From the NCBI GenBank assembly GCA_028689735.1, contig JAQVCP010000003.1, positions 37,561 to 101,560 on the forward strand: 64,000 nucleotides of DNA. The letters are read 5' to 3'. The notes beneath the pieces were generated by a model. The model saw only the letters and a program-made list of their open reading frames with translations, had not been told where the DNA came from and ran no database searches. This DNA comes from Hespellia sp. (GTDB lineage: Bacteria; Bacillota; Clostridia; Lachnospirales; Lachnospiraceae). Both the position numbers and the translations under genes were made by a program. Positions within the stretch are counted from its first letter, which is position 1. Each line of letters opens with the position of its first letter. Positions 59,046 to 64,000 of the stretch are shown here, piece after piece.

Positions 59046-61118
59046 CTACAAATATTCCAGCTCACTAAATGCTTTCACAAACTGTTTCTTCCCATAATTT
59101 TCAAATTCCGCTTCCACCATAGTCTCATCCTCGGAAGTAATGATGCCCACGCCATACTTGGAATGCCGCACCTTTCTCTCCTCCGGTTCTCCATTCCCCA
59201 TGCTGTTTCTCTCACTTAGACTGCTTTTCCCCTGTTCATCCGCAACACCAAACAGCATCGCAAGCGGCTGCACCATCGAAGACTTCTCCACCTCTTTGCG
59301 CATCTTCTGCAAATCCACCTTTTCATGCACTTTTTTCTCACTCTGTACCAGCTCCTCCGGAATCATTCGCAGATACCGGCTCTCTCCCGGCATCACACGG
59401 ACCTGCTCCGGGCTCGTATAATAAGAAAGCTCCAGGTAGTCCTTGGCCCTGGTCATTCCGACAAAGAACAGACGGCGCTCCTCGTCCTCCTCCTCAAAAT
59501 CCTTCGTCTGAAGCGGAATCAGACCGTAGTTGACCCCAATGATAAATACATGGGTAAACTCCAGCCCTTTCGATGCGTGCAGTGTCATCAGCTTTACTGA
59601 ATCCGCTTTCATATCCACTTCCTTTTTCAAAATCTGAATTCCATAAAGTGCGGAAGAATTAAGAAACTCTCGGAAGCCTTCTACCATTCCAAGCTTTTTC
59701 TCCAGCGCAAATGCAATCATCCGTTCAATCATATCAAGCACCAGCTGACGCTCCTGCTCATACTTTGCCGAGGTGGGGCGCAGATTGCGGTCCAGATCAA
59801 AATAATCATAGACAGCCTCCCCATCCACGATTTTATTTTCCAGATTTTCAGCAGAAAATTCTACAGAAAACCTCTTTATCTTTCCGGCAAGTCCTTCCTG
59901 CTTCTCTCCATATGTCTTATCCCCAAGTGCTTTACGCTCTGCCAGCACATCCTTCTCGTTACAGGCGGCGCGCATGACACAAAGAAACCAGCTCAGCACC
60001 GGAACATCCTGAACCGTCTTCTTCATTGACACCTCAAAGGCAATCCCCTCCTTGGCAAATGCTTTCTCCAGCTGCTCCGACTGACTCTGGAGACGGTAAA
60101 ATACAGCGATCTCCCGATAAGGAATTCCTTTCTTATGTATCTGTTTTATTTCTTCTGTCAGATACTGAGCCTCCACAAATGCGTTATAATGATTCTTAAT
60201 GACAATCCGTTCACCGCGTCCTCTGCTGCCGCTGAGCTCATCCGGATTCTGCAGAAAGCAACTTGCCGCCGCCAGAATCGCACCGCTGGATCGGTAGTTA
60301 ATCGGAAGTGTCATCTCCTTTGCTCCAAATTGTGCCTTCAGTTGGTAAAAAATACTACTGCTGCTGCCTCTCCAGCTGTAGATAACCTGATTGGGATCGC
60401 CCACTGCAAAAAACTTCACTCCACACCCTTTCAGGTTCTCCATAAATTCCATCTGAATACCATCACTATCTTGTACCTCATCCACAATAATCCACCTTGG
60501 GGAAAAATTTGCACATCCTTTTTTCAACAGATAATTCGTCACCCGCAGCAAATCCCGGAAGGTGAATTTGTTCTGCCTCAACTTTTCCTGCCCCAGCAGT
60601 CGCATCAATCGGAACAGGTCATCCTTATACCGCGGCTCCTTCTTTCCCTGCTCATAGGCAGGCCGCTCCTGTTCCAGCCTCTTTTTCAGGCGGTTCTTAT
60701 ACTTGATGCTCAGACTATTTTCATCCATCAGAAGAAGCCCAAGCTCCACTTCCTCCTCCGGTGTGATGACTGTGAACCCGGGTTCATACCCCAGCGTCTC
60801 AATCGGAAGCTTTTCCCTAAGAAGATACAGTGCCACACTGTGAAATGTTCCGAAGCCTTTCATCTGCTCTTCCCGTACACTCTCATCCTGCACAGCAAGC
60901 CGCTCCTTTATCTCATCCGCAGCTTTGTTGGTAAAGGTCAGCACAATCATATCCTCATAAGGGATCTGCTCGTGATAATGCAGATAAAGAATCTTTGAAA
61001 TCAGTACCGTCGTCTTCCCACTGCCAACCTTGGCGTTGAGAAGACACGCATCACTCTCATCCACAACCGCCGCCCTCTGATATTCATTTAACCGTATGAA
61101 TTCCTGTTCCAGATTCAT
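59046..61118 (-). CDS. UvrD/PcrA-like ATP-dependent helicase
   Basis: LNEYQRAAVVDESDACLLNAKVGSGKTTVLISKI, VLTFTNKAADEIKERL, FFAVGDPNQVIYSWRGS, VKLMTLHASKGLEFTHVFIIGV. Confidence 0.92.
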   Translation of the reverse strand: MNLEQEFIRLNEYQRAAVVDESDACLLNAKVGSGKTTVLISKILYLHYHEQIPYEDMIVLTFTNKAADEIKERLAVQDESVREEQMKGFGTFHSVALYLLREKLPIETLGYEPGFTVITPEEEVELGLLLMDENSLSIKYKNRLKKRLEQERPAYEQGKKEPRYKDDLFRLMRLLGQEKLRQNKFTFRDLLRVTNYLLKKGCANFSPRWIIVDEVQDSDGIQMEFMENLKGCGVKFFAVGDPNQVIYSWRGSSSSIFYQLKAQFGAKEMTLPINYRSSGAILAAASCFLQNPDELSGSRGRGERIVIKNHYNAFVEAQYLTEEIKQIHKKGIPYREIAVFYRLQSQSEQLEKAFAKEGIAFEVSMKKTVQDVPVLSWFLCVMRAACNEKDVLAERKALGDKTYGEKQEGLAGKIKRFSVEFSAENLENKIVDGEAVYDYFDLDRNLRPTSAKYEQERQLVLDMIERMIAFALEKKLGMVEGFREFLNSSALYGIQILKKEVDMKADSVKLMTLHASKGLEFTHVFIIGVNYGLIPLQTKDFEEEDEERRLFFVGMTRAKDYLELSYYTSPEQVRVMPGESRYLRMIPEELVQSEKKVHEKVDLQKMRKEVEKSSMVQPLAMLFGVADEQGKSSLSERNSMGNGEPEERKVRHSKYGVGIITSEDETMVEAEFENYGKKQFVKAFSELEYL

Positions 61119-63634
61119 TCTGCCAACTCATCACCTTTCTGTCCAGAAACTGGGTTATGCTCTGCCTCCGGCTTCCCTGGATGAATCTGCTCCAGCCTGC
61201 GCTGCAGCTTTCCTGCCTTGTCCTGTTTCTCCGCCCGGTTTTGTCTGACAGCCTCAAAATACGCCTCCCAGCTCTCCGGAAGATCCGCCTCCGGCCGTCC
61301 TGCCACCGGCATCTGCGTTTCCACATATTTCTTCACAGACGCAGGTGCCGGTGACTCCTTCAGCAGATTCTTCAGTCCCCAGAGTACCACCTGCTTATCC
61401 AGCGTATAATCGCCGACACAGGCAGGACAGCCATCTGTGCAGGCACACCCTTCCACCAGCTCGATGGCGTTGTGGATGATCGTCCCCACCACATCATAAA
61501 TCTTCTCCGAATACCCCAGTCCACCCACATATTTATCGTAGAAGAACAGACAGACATCCCCCTTCATCTCTCCCTGCGGAATCACAGCATCATTGGATAC
61601 CATCACATCCACATCCTCCGCAGATGCCATCGTACTCATCATCGCCGCACTCCGCAGCGCATGGCACAGCCCGTCAAAATGATTGTTCAAAACCCACTGC
61701 CCCGCGGAGTTGGCCTCCAGTAGATTCCGGTACACCCGGGTTACATTTTCCGGAATCGTAATCCACGTACTCTCCGTGTCGTAATCCTTCTGAAGCGGCT
61801 GTTCAAGCTGTACATATCCAAGATTCTGATGATTGTGGAACTGCAGCTTTTTAAACATGGTCACCCACTCATTGACATTGATATCGCCAAATGCGATCTC
61901 CGTCCGTCTGTAATCCTCTGACTTGAACTTCCGAAGAATCCGGCTCTCACCGTCTCCCCCCGGCACGGTATAGTAATTCCCGTCAAATGGCACCGCCTGC
62001 GCCGTATGACTCACAAGATTCAAACTCACCACCTCATAGGTTGTGCCATCATGCATGTAAATCGCACCCGGATGCAGTTCCTTGTACGCCTGGGACTCAT
62101 CCATTTCCGTAATCTCCCTGCCATCCTTCTGGTTCAGCAGTTTGTACCGTATCTTGTCAATATTTCTCAGACTATAATCTCCTGCCGGAAATTCACTTCC
62201 GGACCAGGCAAATCTGCCGCTCAAATTCTCCAACTCCTTTGCGGAGAGCAGCACCGGAATTACCTCCCCGAGATCCGGAAACCGCCTGGTATCCTCCAGT
62301 GACAGCGGAAGCTCCGCCGCAGCCGCACGGATATGGGATAGCTGAATCAGCAGATTATCCGGGTCCACAATGGCATGTTCACTCTCCGTCTCAAACAGCC
62401 AGTCCGGGTTCACCGCAATGTACTGGTCAAATGGCTGATTGTCCAGAATCAGGTAATTCCGGCACGCATCTCCACTTCGCCCGGCGCGCCCGCTCTGCTG
62501 CCAAAAAGAAGCCTTCGTCCCCGGGTATCCAGCCAGAACAGTGGTATCCAGCTTCCCGATATCAATCCCCAGCTCCAGCGCATTGGTAGAAACCAGTCCC
62601 GAAAGCTCGCCCGTCATCATCCGGTTTTCAATCTGCTTACGCTCCATGGGCGTGTAGCCGCCGCGATAACCGGCAATCTTCCCTGCATCTGCCTGACCCA
62701 GAAAGCCCGCCGACTCCATGCGGTCCCTGGCCTCCTTCAGGATAACTTCCACATTCCGCCTGGATTTGGCAAATGTAAGAAAGCTGTGATGTCCTTCCAC
62801 CAGCTGTGGAATCAAGCCCGCCGCCATCGTAGCCGGGGAAATGCGTCCGTACTCTTTCTCATCCTTACCCTTGACTGCTGGCGGCTGTGCCAGAATATAC
62901 TCCTTCCGGGGAGATGGCGCGCCATTACGGCTGACCAGGGAAAACGACTTTCCACAGATTTTCTCTGCCAGTTCCACCGGATTGGCTATAGTCGCCGAGC
63001 TGCATAAGAACTGAACCGAAGACTGATAGTAAGCACAGACACGGTCCAGCCTGCGCAGCACATTTGCCAGATGTGAACCAAATGCCCCGCGGTAAGAATG
63101 CAGCTCATCTATGACTACATATTTTAGATTTGAGAAAATGAAATCCATGCCATAGCTGCTGTGATTCGGAAGAAATGAGGTGTTGAGCATCTCCGGATTG
63201 GTCAGAATGATATTCGCACTCTTGCGGATTTCTCTCCGCTTATCAGGCGGAGTGTCCCCGTCATAGACCCCGGCGCAGATTCGTCTCTCCCCAAAGTAGT
63301 CAAGAAACGGCCGAAGTGCCCGGTACTGGTCGCTGGCCAGTGCCTTAGTCGGATAAATGAAAATGGACCTTGTTGCCGGGTTCTTCAAAATCTCCTGCAG
63401 CACCGGAAGCAGAAAGCTCAGAGTCTTCCCGCTGGCCGTTGCAGTAGTAATCACCACATTCTCCCCGTGCATTGCCCGGGAGAACATCTCCGCCTGATGA
63501 CAGTAAATCTCAGAGATTCCATCTGTCCGAAGGAACTCCCGGATCTCCGGATTCAGTTCCTGTGGGAACGGAGCGTACTCGGCCTCCCGCGTCTCTATTG
63601 TCTTTTTATATATCATCACATCTTTTAAATCCAT
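61115..63634 (-). CDS. DEAD/DEAH-box helicase with DUF1998-like C-terminus (MrfA-like)
   Basis: VVITTATASGKTLSFLLPVL, VVIDELHSYRGAFGSH, LCSSATIANP, QQSGRAGRSGD, CACTDGCPACVGDY. Start MDLKDVMIYKKTIE at 63634 preferred over 63817. Confidence 0.9.
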   Translation of the reverse strand: MDLKDVMIYKKTIETREAEYAPFPQELNPEIREFLRTDGISEIYCHQAEMFSRAMHGENVVITTATASGKTLSFLLPVLQEILKNPATRSIFIYPTKALASDQYRALRPFLDYFGERRICAGVYDGDTPPDKRREIRKSANIILTNPEMLNTSFLPNHSSYGMDFIFSNLKYVVIDELHSYRGAFGSHLANVLRRLDRVCAYYQSSVQFLCSSATIANPVELAEKICGKSFSLVSRNGAPSPRKEYILAQPPAVKGKDEKEYGRISPATMAAGLIPQLVEGHHSFLTFAKSRRNVEVILKEARDRMESAGFLGQADAGKIAGYRGGYTPMERKQIENRMMTGELSGLVSTNALELGIDIGKLDTTVLAGYPGTKASFWQQSGRAGRSGDACRNYLILDNQPFDQYIAVNPDWLFETESEHAIVDPDNLLIQLSHIRAAAAELPLSLEDTRRFPDLGEVIPVLLSAKELENLSGRFAWSGSEFPAGDYSLRNIDKIRYKLLNQKDGREITEMDESQAYKELHPGAIYMHDGTTYEVVSLNLVSHTAQAVPFDGNYYTVPGGDGESRILRKFKSEDYRRTEIAFGDINVNEWVTMFKKLQFHNHQNLGYVQLEQPLQKDYDTESTWITIPENVTRVYRNLLEANSAGQWVLNNHFDGLCHALRSAAMMSTMASAEDVDVMVSNDAVIPQGEMKGDVCLFFYDKYVGGLGYSEKIYDVVGTIIHNAIELVEGCACTDGCPACVGDYTLDKQVVLWGLKNLLKESPAPASVKKYVETQMPVAGRPEADLPESWEAYFEAVRQNRAEKQDKAGKLQRRLEQIHPGKPEAEHNPVSGQKGDELAE

Positions 63635-63686
63635 GAATTTTTCGTACTCCTTCAATAATGTATTATGCTCCCCATCCCCTGACAGT

Positions 63687-63730
63687 GTAAAGCGGACATT
63701 CGCAATCCCCTCTGCTACTTGCTCATGAAC
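63687..63730. repeat. dispersed palindromic repeat copy 4 (degenerate)
   Basis: TAAAGCGGACATTCGCAATCCCCTCTGCTACTTGCTCATGA. Confidence 0.6.
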
Positions 63731-63804
63731 ATCCTGATTGCATTTTTTTATTATACGCGTTATTATCAAAGTAAGAAATATACGATATCTGCTGCGACAA
63801 CACA

Positions 63805-63870
63805 GTAAAGCGGACATTCGGAATCCGCTTCACTACTTCCTCATGAGCGCAGACGGCTTCGCCGTTTGTC
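63805..63870. repeat. dispersed palindromic repeat copy 5, with second hairpin
   Basis: GTAAAGCGGACATTCGGAATCCGCTTCACTACTTCCTCATGAGCGCAGACGGCTTCGCCGTTTGTC. Confidence 0.7.
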
Positions 63871-63920
63871 AGTGGGGGATTGCTTATCTGCGTTCACAGT
63901 ATTTAGGATAGGAGGCTGCC

Positions 63921-64000
63921 ATGTCTTTTCACAATTTTTTTGAAACCCTCAGTAAAAAATATCTCACCAATCCCACCAGTCAAATAGAGATTCCGGCTGA
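63921..64000 (+). CDS. partial CDS, unknown product
   Basis: SD AGGAGGctgcc then ATG; MSFHNFFETLSKKYLTNPTSQIEIPA, runs off the window. Confidence 0.6.
   Translation, partial: MSFHNFFETLSKKYLTNPTSQIEIPA

Overview
This window looks like a Clostridia (Lachnospiraceae-like) chromosomal segment, judged only from protein sequence character. Housekeeping genes flank a large accessory block of surface-structure genes. On the minus strand, positions 1-25.9 kb carry an alpha/beta hydrolase (partial), citrate synthase, rsmA, tatD, a large membrane-anchored protein, a SAM methyltransferase, SpoIIQ-like and SpoIID proteins, a membrane protein, glgP, ileS behind an Ile (AUC) T-box leader, putP, a DD-carboxypeptidase, and two paralogous NlpC/P60 proteins with different low-complexity linkers. 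The accessory core at ~26-54 kb contains: (a) lepB and a plus-strand pair made of a degenerate GGDEF protein and a sigma factor fused to a TM segment plus ectodomain; (b) a ~15 kb minus-strand operon combining a sortase-assembled pilus (2220-aa vWFA tip-type adhesin, LPSTG backbone pilin, two class C sortases, FctA-like pilin) with a SipW-type signal peptidase and two TasA/SipW-substrate-like proteins; (c) a tandem duplication of Rpn/PD-(D/E)XK genes; (d) a SARP/BTAD regulator with a small 'WQG' protein whose C-terminal part is also encoded just upstream of the giant adhesin; (e) a divergent, reduced type IV pilus-like operon (transglutaminase-like lipoprotein, PilC, pseudopilin-like proteins, DUF4860-like, PilT). 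A tandem 26-bp direct repeat lies between the SARP and T4P-like promoters. The right end has an [FeFe] hydrogenase and its NAD(P)/Fe-S partner, a truncated Rpn-like ORF, a UvrD-like helicase and an MrfA/DUF1998-type helicase. No rRNA, tRNA, CRISPR array, IS element or prophage was recognised. All family calls are by eye, with no database search.
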